A DNA stretch of 39,555 bases from positions 1 through 39,555 of the IMG/VR virus record IMGVR_UViG_3300032235_000249; one strand, given 5' to 3'. The notes beneath the pieces are model-generated. The model searched no databases. It saw nothing but the letters and a program-made list of their open reading frames with translations, and was not told where the DNA came from. Positions within the stretch are counted from its first letter, which is position 1. Each line of letters begins with the position of its first letter. Both the position numbers and the translations under genes were made by a program. The DNA is from a virus. Below are positions 1 to 7,687 of the stretch, one piece after another.

Positions 1-123
1 CGCAAATCTCTGCCGATCTGGCATCGGTGGCATCGGGCAAAGGCTCGGACCTTGTTGCCAATGTGCAACGCGTTTGGGATGTGACACGCTACGGCGCTGT
101 CGGTAACGGCACGGCAGACGATA
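1..123. repeat. Terminal overlap, left copy
   Basis: These 123 bases recur exactly at 39433-39555. The overlap lies inside one continuous reading frame of the tailspike gene, so the ends should be joined into a circle of 39,432 bp. An overlap of this kind is usual when an assembler closes a circular or circularly permuted genome. A true short direct terminal repeat is less likely, because it would cut the tailspike gene in two and P22-type phages package by headful. Confidence 0.95.
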
Positions 124-2480
124 CGGCGGGTATTGTGGCGGCTATTGCAGCGGCAACTAGCGGCGGGGTTATCCTGTTCCGCACGGGCCGCACGTTCATG
201 ACGGATTACATCACCATCAATAAGAAGGTGCATATCCTGATTGAAGAAGGCGCGGTTCTTAAGCAGCGCATTCCAGCCAATCCAGCGACCACACTTGATG
301 CGCATTGGGGCATCTTTAAGTTTGTCGCTGGTTCCGAAGGCTCGGTCGTCGAAGGCGGAACGATGGACGGCAACCGCGCTGCATTGGCACCGTATTACAT
401 CGGGCACACCCGTTTGGGCCAAGACAACCACTGGTGGGGTATTCGCACCGAGTACGTGGACGACATCACCATTCGCAACATGAAGTTCCGCAACTTCTTT
501 AGCGAAGCGTTTTATGCGTTCAACGGGCAACGGTTCCAAGCGCTTGATGTGGACATTGCAGATTGCGGCGTGGCGTTCCAAGCGCAGGGCATCAATGAAT
601 TTAGCGATGGCTGGGTGATCCGTGCGACTTGCCGGAACATCGGCAACATCATTGACGGCGTTGCGTACTACATATTTCAGCATGGCTTGACCGTTGGCAA
701 TCTGAACGCGGGCATCATTGATGTGACGATGGACGGATTCTGCGGCTCCAAGCTGGGCACGGATGGCGTTTCAACGGGCGGCGGTAAAGAGCCTGTGCCG
801 ATTGCGATGAACCTTTACCTTTTGGAAAGCCCATCGCTGAATCTCTCGGTGCGCGATTACACAACACCGGCTGGCCTGACATCGATCCATACGGCGGTTA
901 ACTTCTCGACGGTCAACAATGCCAGCGGGCGCATTTCGGTCTTCGGTCTTGAGCAAGCCTTGAGCGTTTCAACCGCATCGGGCGGCACGTTGGATGTGGA
1001 CTTCGACGGCGCTTATGTGAACGCGGCAGGATTCCCACGCCAAGGCGTGCTATTGACGTTCGGCGGTGTTTCGCCGGTCAATGGCGCTGGTCTGGCGGGT
1101 GAAGCGGGATCAAACCAGATTGCCCGCGATATGGTCTTGCGCGGCACTGTGAAGCGCTTTGGCATCGGCGTGCGGGACGAGGGCGAAGGCAACGACCTTG
1201 GCGGCTTGTCAGTCTATGGCAACGTCACGGACGGCGTTCAACTTGTCGTCGCTGCGGGTGATAGCGCGTCTTATCCTGCCACCCGTCGCCGTGCATCGGG
1301 TTCGCGCGATCTGGTAGGCGTACAGGTTACGGCCAACGGTAACGCGGGCGTAATCTATACCGGTGGCACGGGCGACCGCATTATGTCTGGCTTTATCCGC
1401 GACAATGGGCAGACCATCGGAAGCACAGCGCAACCCTACAACATCGCTGTTGTGGCGGATAGTGGCGAAGGCGTGGCGCTGCAAATCGCTGACAACGATG
1501 TGGATGTAACGCCCGCAATCACGTTGGTTAACGAGGTTTCGTATGTCCCCGGCACTGCGGTGGCAAAGCCTGCACTGCGGACCTATACGACCGGCACGGC
1601 GCTGACGCACACTTACCCGTTCGTCATGCGCAACGTGAACCAGTACCGTGTTGGTGAGATCATCCGGCTCAAGGCCGTGGCGGGTGGCTCCGATGCTGAC
1701 GGCAAGGTGATCGATATTGCGCAAGACGTGGTGACGATGGCGTTCACGTCGGCGGTTACGTTTACTGCGGTACTCGACACGCTGACCGGCACCGGCACGA
1801 CATCGGGCACGACGCTAACCGGCGTGGGCACGTTGTTCACGACCGAGGTAGACTTCCCTGCTTACCTCAAGAGCGGCTCGGAATATCGCCGGATTGTCTA
1901 TGTGACTTCAAACACATCGGCGGTGATTGATAGCCCATTCACCACAAACCTGTCTGGCGCGGCTTTGCAGGTCGTTCGCGCTGATGTGGATACGGGCATT
2001 GTCAAAGCGGTTTCGGGCCTGAACGTGAACGGCAATGTCACTGTCGGGCCGATGCTGTTGCGCGATAACGTGGCTTACAACGTGGACAACTTCATTAACG
2101 CGGCTTCGTTCCCCGGCATCGCGGCGGGTTCACGCTTTGATGTGACATATTCGCTGGCCATGACCGGCACCGTCCTGAGCAATACGCTTGTGACCGGCCT
2201 GCCTGCTTGGACGCAAGTTTCGGCGGTGAAGCTGTTGAACGTGACGGCTGTTACCGGCGTATCCGGCTCGGTCAACGTGACTGTGAACAACAGCGGCGGC
2301 ACGGTGATTGCAACGCCTGTAACCGGCGCGACCCTGACACTCGCAGCGGTCAATCGTGGCGCTATCCCTGAAAACCCTGCCTTTGGCGCGGTGGGTGGTT
2401 CGATCCGGTTCGTGTCGAGCGCGGGCAATCCTACGGGCACCGTGCGCGTGCAGACGACTATGAATAAGCTGGTGTGGTGA
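1..2480 (+). CDS. Tailspike protein, C-terminal 825 or so residues (5' part is at 39147-39555)
   Basis: This is the receptor-binding and probably polysaccharide-degrading tail protein. The frame is open from base 1; joined to 39147-39555 it gives 921 residues. Numbered on the joined protein, residues 1-95 are a P22-type head-binding domain (in the other piece). Residues 119-165 hold the start of a pectate-lyase-3-like beta-helix, with the signature WDVTRYGAVGNGTADD. A long serine/threonine/glycine-rich beta-solenoid follows to about residue 620, then a beta-rich C-terminal region probably used for trimerisation. No catalytic residues can be assigned by eye. The gene lies directly after the third ejection protein, as P22 gene 9 lies near the end of its late operon, and is followed by the lysis genes. 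The ATG at base 27 is internal and is not the start. Confidence 0.9.
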   Translation, partial: QISADLASVASGKGSDLVANVQRVWDVTRYGAVGNGTADDTAGIVAAIAAATSGGVILFRTGRTFMTDYITINKKVHILIEEGAVLKQRIPANPATTLDAHWGIFKFVAGSEGSVVEGGTMDGNRAALAPYYIGHTRLGQDNHWWGIRTEYVDDITIRNMKFRNFFSEAFYAFNGQRFQALDVDIADCGVAFQAQGINEFSDGWVIRATCRNIGNIIDGVAYYIFQHGLTVGNLNAGIIDVTMDGFCGSKLGTDGVSTGGGKEPVPIAMNLYLLESPSLNLSVRDYTTPAGLTSIHTAVNFSTVNNASGRISVFGLEQALSVSTASGGTLDVDFDGAYVNAAGFPRQGVLLTFGGVSPVNGAGLAGEAGSNQIARDMVLRGTVKRFGIGVRDEGEGNDLGGLSVYGNVTDGVQLVVAAGDSASYPATRRRASGSRDLVGVQVTANGNAGVIYTGGTGDRIMSGFIRDNGQTIGSTAQPYNIAVVADSGEGVALQIADNDVDVTPAITLVNEVSYVPGTAVAKPALRTYTTGTALTHTYPFVMRNVNQYRVGEIIRLKAVAGGSDADGKVIDIAQDVVTMAFTSAVTFTAVLDTLTGTGTTSGTTLTGVGTLFTTEVDFPAYLKSGSEYRRIVYVTSNTSAVIDSPFTTNLSGAALQVVRADVDTGIVKAVSGLNVNGNVTVGPMLLRDNVAYNVDNFINAASFPGIAAGSRFDVTYSLAMTGTVLSNTLVTGLPAWTQVSAVKLLNVTAVTGVSGSVNVTVNNSGGTVIATPVTGATLTLAAVNRGAIPENPAFGAVGGSIRFVSSAGNPTGTVRVQTTMNKLVW

Positions 2481-2485
2481 GCAAC

Positions 2486-2677
2486 ATGAATGACGCTTGG
2501 GAACATGTACCAAACGGTTTGAAGCACGCTGTAGACCTCCTTTCAATTGCAACTTTGTTGGGGAGTTTGGTCAGCATGTTGCCTGCCGTCGCTTCTGTGC
2601 TCACAATCATTTGGACGCTAATCCGCATATTCGAAACCGAAACGGTGGGCCGAATGATTGGACGGAAAAAGCCATGA
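2486..2677 (+). CDS. Small membrane protein, holin-like
   Basis: The product has 63 residues. It has an amphipathic N-terminus (MNDAWEHVPNGLKHAVD) and a hydrophobic stretch from about residue 17 to 50 (LLSIATLLGSLVSMLP, then AVASVLTIIWTLIRIFE) that can form two membrane spans separated by a proline turn. The tail is short and basic (GRMIGRKKP). The gene follows the tailspike stop by 5 nt, and its own stop overlaps the next start (ATGA). Size, topology and place just before an endolysin fit a class II holin or pinholin. GTG codons at 2474 and 2477 are alternative starts, but the ATG is the simpler choice. There is no direct proof of holin function. Confidence 0.65.
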   Translation: MNDAWEHVPNGLKHAVDLLSIATLLGSLVSMLPAVASVLTIIWTLIRIFETETVGRMIGRKKP

Positions 2678-2886
2678 CACTCAAGCAACGCTGGCAAGCG
2701 ATGTGGCAGCTTTGGAGCATCCGCCTCGGTGTTGTAGCGTCGGGCTTCATTGCTTGGATTGCCGCTTATCCGCAAGACTGGCAAACGCTGGTAGAGAAGC
2801 TCCCTGAGGGCGTCCGGCCTGTTGTGGGCGTTATTGCCTTCGCCGCTATCGCATACACTCGTATGAAGCCGCAGGGGGCGAAATAA
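2674..2886 (+). CDS. Small membrane protein of the lysis cassette
   Basis: The product has 70 residues. The N-terminus is basic and tryptophan-rich (MTLKQRWQAMWQLWSIRLG). A first membrane span lies at about residues 19-32 (VVASGFIAWIAAYP) and a second near residues 48-60 (VVGVIAFAAIAYT), with a basic tail after it. The start overlaps the upstream stop (ATGA) and the stop overlaps the endolysin start (TAATG), so translation is coupled. The pattern resembles small phage proteins that sit between holin and endolysin (DUF7940-like, from memory). It may be the holin itself, with the preceding gene as antiholin or pinholin. Which of the two makes the hole cannot be decided from sequence. Confidence 0.6.
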   Translation: MTLKQRWQAMWQLWSIRLGVVASGFIAWIAAYPQDWQTLVEKLPEGVRPVVGVIAFAAIAYTRMKPQGAK

Positions 2887-3380
2887 TGGCTATTCAGCCT
2901 ATGCAACAACCGAAGGGCAACTCGCGGCTTGTAAAGACGGTCGGCGCGGGTGCTGCTGCTACCTTGCTGCTGTTTGTTAGCGCATGGGAAGGCAAGTCGA
3001 ACGATCCGTACAAAGACATCGTTGGTGTCTGGACGGTCTGCTATGGCGAAACCCGTGTTCAAATGCGCCGATATTCCGATGCCGAATGCAAGGCCATGAA
3101 GGCCGACGCGCTGGTAGACTTTGCCGAACCGGTGCTGAAACGGAATCCAGAACTGCGCGGGCGTGATAACCAATTGGCGGCGGCTGTGTCGCTGGCATAC
3201 AACATCGGCAGCGCGGGATATAACCGTTCAACTGTTGCGCGCCGATTCAGCCAAGGACGTTGGCGCGAGGCTTGTGATGCGTTCCTGTTGTGGAACCGTG
3301 CAGGCGGTAAGGTTGTGCGCGGGCTTGATAACCGCCGCCGTGCAGAACGCGCCCTATGCCTGCGAGGTCTTCCTGCATGA
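2886..3380 (+). CDS. SAR endolysin, GH24 lysozyme
   Basis: The product has 164 residues and cleaves the glycan strands of peptidoglycan. The GH24 catalytic triad spacing is exact: E35, D44 and T50 (E-x8-D-x5-T) inside WEGKSNDPYKDIVGVWTVCYG. The N-terminus has a basic start and a weakly hydrophobic, Ala/Gly-rich segment (residues 18-33, TVGAGAAATLLLFVSA) directly before the catalytic glutamate. This is the signal-anchor-release arrangement of P21-type endolysins, which reach the periplasm through Sec and are activated when released from the membrane. The ATG at 2886 overlaps the upstream stop. The single-holin-like context and the SAR segment together suggest a pinholin/SAR lysis mode (inference). 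Confidence 0.92.
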   Translation: MAIQPMQQPKGNSRLVKTVGAGAAATLLLFVSAWEGKSNDPYKDIVGVWTVCYGETRVQMRRYSDAECKAMKADALVDFAEPVLKRNPELRGRDNQLAAAVSLAYNIGSAGYNRSTVARRFSQGRWREACDAFLLWNRAGGKVVRGLDNRRRAERALCLRGLPA

Positions 3381-3889
3381 TCTGGGCATCAATCACCGCT
3401 AACCTATGGCGCGCGGCCTGTGCGGTCCTTGTGGGCCTTCTGCTGGCGCTATGGGTGCAACTCCACGGCCTGCCCATCATCGGCGGCGGTGTGCTGCAAG
3501 AACTGGCCGACGCACGGGGCACAATCGAATCCATTCGCAACGCGCAAAGCCAAGCCACGGCGGCACAGGTTGCGGCTAATGCCGAACCGGCGTACAAGAG
3601 CGGCAAGATTGCAGAGGTGAACAATGCGACGGCTCCTGAGTATTACGACCGTGTGCGGCGCGCTTCTGCTGACAGCGTGCGGCCAGCGCCTCGATGTGCG
3701 GCCAGCCCTGCCAGTGTGCCCGCAACCGATAGTCCTGCCGAAGTCAATGACGGTGATGCCGCTGCTTCCGTCATGGTTTCCGCTACCGACTACGCCAGCC
3801 TTGCCGAAGCAGCCGGACAAGCCGTTATGTGTGTCACCGCAGGCCGCGCGCTAATCGCGTCCGGTGTGGCAGTAGAGGGAATTGAATAA
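3377..3889 (+). CDS. Rz: Rz-like inner-membrane spanin
   Basis: The product has 170 residues from the ATG that overlaps the endolysin stop (ATGA at 3377-3380). An N-terminal membrane anchor (about residues 10-30, LWRAACAVLVGLLLALWVQL) is followed by an alanine/glutamine-rich, probably coiled-coil periplasmic region (about 40-75, QELADARGTIESIRNAQSQA). The C-terminal half is low in complexity because it is overprinted by a second gene, the Rz1-like lipoprotein at 3624-3854. The i-spanin links inner and outer membranes and fuses them at the last step of lysis. The call rests on topology, place after the endolysin and the nested lipoprotein gene. An upstream ATG at 3356 is in frame, but would place seven residues before the coupled start. 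Confidence 0.8.
   Translation: MIWASITANLWRAACAVLVGLLLALWVQLHGLPIIGGGVLQELADARGTIESIRNAQSQATAAQVAANAEPAYKSGKIAEVNNATAPEYYDRVRRASADSVRPAPRCAASPASVPATDSPAEVNDGDAAASVMVSATDYASLAEAAGQAVMCVTAGRALIASGVAVEGIE
3624..3854 (+). CDS. Rz1: Rz1-like outer-membrane spanin lipoprotein, nested within Rz
   Basis: The product has 76 residues and is read in another frame, wholly inside the Rz gene. It has a signal peptide with a clear lipobox (LLLTACG; acylated cysteine at residue 19) and a proline-rich mature part (PALPVCPQPIVLP and later prolines), both hallmarks of o-spanins. It would be lipid-anchored in the outer membrane and bind the periplasmic end of Rz. The upstream sequence GCAGAGGTGAACA gives a plausible ribosome site (AGAGGTG). 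Complete nesting is the lambda arrangement, which is less common than overlapping or separate spanin genes. Confidence 0.85.
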   Translation: MRRLLSITTVCGALLLTACGQRLDVRPALPVCPQPIVLPKSMTVMPLLPSWFPLPTTPALPKQPDKPLCVSPQAAR

Positions 3890-6192
3890 TGCAAATCGGT
3901 CTTGGACTTTGGCTTGGCACTAGGCAAGTTGGCGGCTTTAATCCCGCTGCTGTGCTATTCGGCGCGGGCGAACAAGGCGGGTGGTATGATCCATCCGATA
4001 TCAGCACGCTATTCCAAGACACGGCGGGCACTACACCGGTCACTGCTGCGGGACAGACTGTTGCACGGATTAACGACAAGTCTGGACGCGGCAACCACCT
4101 GACGCAAACCACGGCGGCAAGCAGGGCGCAATACCAGATTGATGCACTCGGACTGCCGTTCTTGCTGTTTGACGGTACAGACGATTGGTTCGTATCCCCC
4201 ACCATCACCCCGGGGATCGATAAGGCGCAAGTCTTTGCGGGCGTGTTGAAGCAGTCCGACGCTTTGCGTGGGGCTATGCTTGGGATGTCTATCGCGCCGA
4301 ACGCAAACAACGGCACGATTGAACTGTTCGCCCCCGGTGTCGACGCCACACCAGATTATCGCTTTATATCTCGGGGCACAGCTAACGCCACCGCGCTATC
4401 TGGGACAGTAGCAGCACCCGCCACTAACGTGCTTACGGGCATCGCCGACATCTCTGCCGACGTTTCCACTATCCGTGTTAACGGGGTGGCCACAACCTCC
4501 TCCACTGATCAAGGCACCGGCAACTTCCTAGCGTATCCGATTTATATCGGTCGACGCGGCGGTACATCGCTGGCATTCAACGGGCGCATGTATCAGCTGA
4601 TCGTACGGTTTGGCGCAAACCTCGATGCCTCTACGATTGCGGCAACGGAAGCCTTCGTGAACAGCAAAACGGGCGCTTATGGCTTTGCGGCTGCTCCATC
4701 CAACTACGACGCGATATTCTTCGGTGATAGTCGCACTGAAAACGGGTTTGCGCCGAACGTCAACACGGGTGGCTATGCTGCGAACCTGAATAACGTCGGC
4801 GTTGCTGCACAGCTTGGGCCAATGACCGGCCACCGCTTGCGTGTAGGCAAGTTTGGCAACTTCGGTATTGGCGGCGGTACGTCTATTCAGGCCGCGTTTG
4901 ATCCACGCCAAGCAGCATCGGGCAGTGTCACAACCGGTCAATGGTGGCGCGGTGGGCAGACCGATAGCCCGACAAACTCAGGCTCAAGCAACAAGTCTAT
5001 TTCAGACGCGATCGCGCGCCCTGCCGGTATCGTGGTTATGCTGATGAACACGAACGACGGGCCGACAAACTGGCCGGTCAACTCGCGCACAGCCATGACG
5101 ACCATCATCAATGCGCTGACTGCGGCGGGCAAGGTGGTCGTGCTGTTGAACGAAACACCGCGCGGGGTAAATTCAGCCGGTGCTCTGCAAAGTGATCTAT
5201 CAGCGGCGAACATGGCGCTGTTTAAAGACCTGTCCGATTGGTTGAGCAAGTGGGACTATGCAAGTGGTGACGTGCTGGCAAACCCGCGTGTGATCGTAAT
5301 CGATAGCTGGAATGAGTTTTACGATCCGGCAACCGGCGCGAACTATTACAACAAAGTCGGCTATCTACACGACGGGCTGCACTTCACCCCGTTTGCATCA
5401 AAGCGCCTTGCCCAAATGATTGACAGCAAACTTTCATCGGTTTGGCGTCAATATGCGGCATTGCCACGCCGTCGCACTTTGCCAACTGCCAACGGTTTTG
5501 CGGCGATTACCAACACAACGCCTTACCTCAATTCAAACCCCATCTTCACACCGGGCACGAATGGTACGGTATCGGGCACATGGGGTAGCGCGCCAACGGC
5601 TGCGACGGTTTGCCAAGGCTGGACGATTGCAGGGTCCGGCACGATCAGCGGTATCAATCTCGTTGCGGAAAAGGGCGTCGATACTGATCCCGATGGCTTC
5701 CCAGTGCAAAAGTTGACTGTCACGGGCGGCTCTCTGGCAGACTTGGGCACCGCAACGGTCATCCTGCAACAGTCGTTTACCAACATCGCGGCATTGACCA
5801 GTGCGGGTATGTTGTCGCTAACGTCCAAACTGCGGGCTATGGCGCGCGTTAAGATCGATGCAGGATCAAACCTGCTATCCTCGGTCAACGTGTCTCTGAC
5901 GGTCTTTGCGGACACCACAGCGAAGAATCTGACGGCACGTACCATGCGCACCTCGTCATTCCTGCCGCTTAATCGCGTTGTCGATATGGCCGATGCCGAA
6001 TGGTACGATTACGTGACCGAGTTGCTGGATATCGCCGAGCCGAACATGACAGCAAGTCCCGGCAATCCGTTATTGATCACAAGCATGGTGTTTACGGTCA
6101 ACATGCAGTTCGACAACCGGACCGGCACGACTGCTACACCGTCTGCGGTGGTAAGGATTGCGCGTGCTGGTCCTTATGTGACGGCGGATTAA
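3889..6192 (+). CDS. Virion-associated SGNH (GDSL) esterase, tail fibre or depolymerase-like
   Basis: The product has 767 residues. The N-terminal part (about 30-265) looks like a concanavalin/LamG-type jelly roll: DPSDISTLFQDTAG, then WARINDKSGRGNHLTQ-like residues, as often seen at the front of phage appendage proteins. The middle (about 273-515) is an SGNH hydrolase: block I GDSR at 279-282 carries the nucleophile serine, NTND near 388-391 gives a block III-like asparagine, and DGLHF near 494-498 gives the catalytic Asp/His of block V. The C-terminal 230 residues are beta-rich and unassigned. The likely role is de-acetylation of capsule, O-antigen or other surface glycan during adsorption. 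The start overlaps the Rz stop (TAATG). It lies after the lysis genes rather than beside the tailspike. Confidence 0.82.
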   Translation: MQIGLGLWLGTRQVGGFNPAAVLFGAGEQGGWYDPSDISTLFQDTAGTTPVTAAGQTVARINDKSGRGNHLTQTTAASRAQYQIDALGLPFLLFDGTDDWFVSPTITPGIDKAQVFAGVLKQSDALRGAMLGMSIAPNANNGTIELFAPGVDATPDYRFISRGTANATALSGTVAAPATNVLTGIADISADVSTIRVNGVATTSSTDQGTGNFLAYPIYIGRRGGTSLAFNGRMYQLIVRFGANLDASTIAATEAFVNSKTGAYGFAAAPSNYDAIFFGDSRTENGFAPNVNTGGYAANLNNVGVAAQLGPMTGHRLRVGKFGNFGIGGGTSIQAAFDPRQAASGSVTTGQWWRGGQTDSPTNSGSSNKSISDAIARPAGIVVMLMNTNDGPTNWPVNSRTAMTTIINALTAAGKVVVLLNETPRGVNSAGALQSDLSAANMALFKDLSDWLSKWDYASGDVLANPRVIVIDSWNEFYDPATGANYYNKVGYLHDGLHFTPFASKRLAQMIDSKLSSVWRQYAALPRRRTLPTANGFAAITNTTPYLNSNPIFTPGTNGTVSGTWGSAPTAATVCQGWTIAGSGTISGINLVAEKGVDTDPDGFPVQKLTVTGGSLADLGTATVILQQSFTNIAALTSAGMLSLTSKLRAMARVKIDAGSNLLSSVNVSLTVFADTTAKNLTARTMRTSSFLPLNRVVDMADAEWYDYVTELLDIAEPNMTASPGNPLLITSMVFTVNMQFDNRTGTTATPSAVVRIARAGPYVTAD

Positions 6193-6214
6193 ATGAAAAC
6201 CGGAGCGTTTTAAT

Positions 6215-6550
6215 ATGTTGTCTTGCGTCCTAATCCTCCCCGTCGATCAAGTCGCCACCGGTAACGCTGTAGGCGAAGCTATGGGCTGGGGGCCGAACTC
6301 GTACAGTGTGCCCCTGTCTGCCGATGGCACCGATCCCGCCACGCATTACGGCCTTCACGCATGGGTCACAGAGGAGTTTCAAGCCTTGATCGAAACGGGC
6401 GTGTATCCTCCGCAAGTCGAAGCTGCGGGCATCACGCAAGCAGACTACGATGCGATGATGGCCGTGCTGATCTCGTCATTCTGGCCGGACTACGTGGATC
6501 ACTTTGCGACGGTCTGTGCGGACAATGGCTTGGTGGTGGTTGTGGAATAG
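6215..6550 (+). CDS. Hypothetical protein, end of the late operon
   Basis: The product has 111 residues, soluble and acidic, with no motif I recognise. The N-terminus is a hydrophobic strand (MLSCVLILPVDQV), followed by an aromatic-rich middle (WVTEEFQALIETG) and a valine-rich end. A Shine-Dalgarno-like GGAG lies about 10 nt before the ATG. It is the last gene before a pair of hairpins and the convergent early operon. Small proteins in this place, after a fibre or esterase gene, are common in phages and are sometimes fibre-assembly chaperones; nothing in the sequence shows that here. Confidence 0.65.
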   Translation: MLSCVLILPVDQVATGNAVGEAMGWGPNSYSVPLSADGTDPATHYGLHAWVTEEFQALIETGVYPPQVEAAGITQADYDAMMAVLISSFWPDYVDHFATVCADNGLVVVVE

Positions 6551-6554
6551 AAAA

Positions 6555-6614
6555 GGGCGGCACAACGGTTAATCCCTGTGCCGCCCCAACTATTGAGTAA
6601 AAGTTAATAGTTGG
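6555..6614. terminator. Two tandem hairpins between convergent operons
   Basis: A perfect 10-bp stem (GGGCGGCACA at 6555-6564 with TGTGCCGCCC at 6577-6586) is followed at once by a perfect 9-bp stem (CCAACTATT at 6586-6594 with AATAGTTGG at 6606-6614). There is no clear T-run. The position just after the last late gene suggests transcription termination or protection of the mRNA 3' end. Confidence 0.6.
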
Positions 6615-6803
6615 ATGGTCCCCGCTGGTGCGCTTCACTACTTGCCTGATCAGGGCTTTCGCATCGAGAGGCGTGCGGGGCTCGTGGCCTGATGTTAACA
6701 GAAAGCCGTTTCGCTAACAAGAATCGGGTTTGATGTTGTGCCGCCCGATACGTCCCTTGGAATCCCAAGGGACCCCATCCCCGCGATTATGTCAAAGGGG
6801 TGA
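6615..6803. other. Non-coding spacer between convergent operons
   Basis: No supported gene lies here. It contains a 9-bp inverted repeat with a 4-nt loop (GTCCCTTGG at 6752-6760, CCAAGGGAC at 6765-6773), well placed as a terminator for the minus-strand operon, though no T-run follows on that strand. A weaker complementarity (CCCCGC near 6619 with GCGGGG near 6675) could fold the left part into a structured RNA, but I cannot assign it to a family. Confidence 0.45.
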
Positions 6804-7016
6804 TCATGACGCGGATTGCTCCCACAAGTCGCGGTCGATTGTCATGTCGGCAAGTTCGGCGCGTAGGCGGGTGATGGTTTGCCCTGCTTCGTCACAAAGC
6901 CTAGCAACATTCGCAATTGCACTAGCTTGCGGCATATCTCCGTTGCGGATCATGCTTACTGCAAGTTCAAGGCCACGCGCTGCACTGTGCATAGTGTCGG
7001 CGGTTAACTCACTCAT
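6804..7016 (-). CDS. Hypothetical protein, last gene of the small-gene operon
   Basis: The product has 70 residues and is predicted alpha-helical, with an acidic, heptad-like C-terminal half (ARLCDEAGQTITRLRAEL), probably a short coiled coil. The ATG start overlaps the end of the upstream gene by 8 nt. It has no recognisable domain. It is the promoter-distal gene of the minus-strand operon. Confidence 0.65.
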   Translation of the reverse strand: MSELTADTMHSAARGLELAVSMIRNGDMPQASAIANVARLCDEAGQTITRLRAELADMTIDRDLWEQSAS

Positions 7017-7395
7017 CGCCGGTTCCTTTCGCGGCTAGGGATGCAAGAACCTCGCGGACATAGATACCGCACAGTTCTTCACTCAAACCGCCGCGAGAGG
7101 CATTTTTAAGCGCCCACTTCGCACGCTCCACAGTCACATCATCCGGCTGCACTGCGAAAGCCTGCGATCCCGGCTCCGGTTCCCATGCCTTGCTGTCCGC
7201 GAGAGAATGGCCACGGCACTTGCCTGCGCACAACATGCACGTTGGCTGTTCCGGCTGCACTGCGACAAGCTGGCCGGTACGGTAAAGATTGACCAATCGG
7301 TCCTTTAGCTGCTCAAGCGGTTCGTTTGCATCTTGACCGTCACGCCAAGCAATACCGTATGCAGCCGCGCTCAATTGATCAAGTGTCTGTGTCAT
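7009..7395 (-). CDS. Hypothetical protein with a CxxC pair
   Basis: The product has 128 residues. The N-terminal third is helical (MTQTLDQLSAAAYGIAWRDG). A small cysteine cluster (CMLCAGKCRGH, about residues 53-63) could bind one metal ion. The C-terminal part (VERAKWALKNASRGG, then LCGIYVREVLASLA) is again helical. It is coupled to both neighbours: its start lies at the 41-residue gene's stop and its end overlaps the next gene by 8 nt. The function is unknown. Confidence 0.65.
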   Translation of the reverse strand: MTQTLDQLSAAAYGIAWRDGQDANEPLEQLKDRLVNLYRTGQLVAVQPEQPTCMLCAGKCRGHSLADSKAWEPEPGSQAFAVQPDDVTVERAKWALKNASRGGLSEELCGIYVREVLASLAAKGTGDE

Positions 7396-7517
7396 GGCTT
7401 TGGCTCCGGTTTAAGCAGTGTGTCTTGCCCACATTTTCGGCATATACCTCTGAAGCACCAATCACCCTTCGTGATCGGTTCATGCTTGCAGGCCGCGACC
7501 TGCTGCTCAGTTAGCAT
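7392..7517 (-). CDS. Small zinc-ribbon-like protein
   Basis: The product has 41 residues. It carries C10, C22, C27 and C30 plus a histidine at 12 (ACKH, then WCFRGICRKCG), a spacing that could hold one zinc ion. Its stop overlaps the next start (ATGA). A strong ribosome site AAGGAG lies 9 nt before the ATG, in the motif AGGAGCAAGCCGATG that recurs at the gene starting at 8118. The function is unknown. Confidence 0.65.
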   Translation of the reverse strand: MLTEQQVAACKHEPITKGDWCFRGICRKCGQDTLLKPEPKP

Positions 7518-7666
7518 CGGCTTGCTCCTTCAAATCTAAAGCCGTGGTGCAACCTGTCGGACAACTTGTGACATGCGATTTGTATTGCGTAGATTGGTCT
7601 GAACCGTTCGTGCTTACCACCCCGTTGGGTGTTACAAATCAAAATGTCTCCGCCAATTACCACCAC
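7511..7666 (-). CDS. Possible small gene with GTG start
   Basis: The open frame codes for 51 residues from a GTG preceded by AAGGGG, and ends overlapping the start of the zinc-ribbon gene by 7 nt (ATGCTAA), which is typical of coupled phage genes. The product would be basic (TQRGGKHERFRPIYAIQ). It lies in the same frame as the upstream HTH gene, directly after that gene's TAA, so it may instead be the decayed C-terminus of a once longer HTH protein. No other explanation for this 170-nt gap is visible. Confidence 0.35.
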   Translation of the reverse strand: MVVIGGDILICNTQRGGKHERFRPIYAIQIACHKLSDRLHHGFRFEGASRC

Positions 7667-7687
7667 GACTACCCCTTGCGGGATTGG

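Noticed and set aside
1-123. Short direct terminal repeats as in T7-like phages
   Set aside because: The repeat lies inside the tailspike frame and the packaging genes are of the headful P22 type; an assembly overlap of a circular genome is the simpler reading.
1209-2552. Several minus-strand open frames of 140-171 codons opposite the tailspike
   Set aside because: They lie opposite a well-supported gene, have low-complexity or arginine/histidine-rich translations and no ribosome sites; they are shadows of the GC-rich third positions of the tailspike frame.
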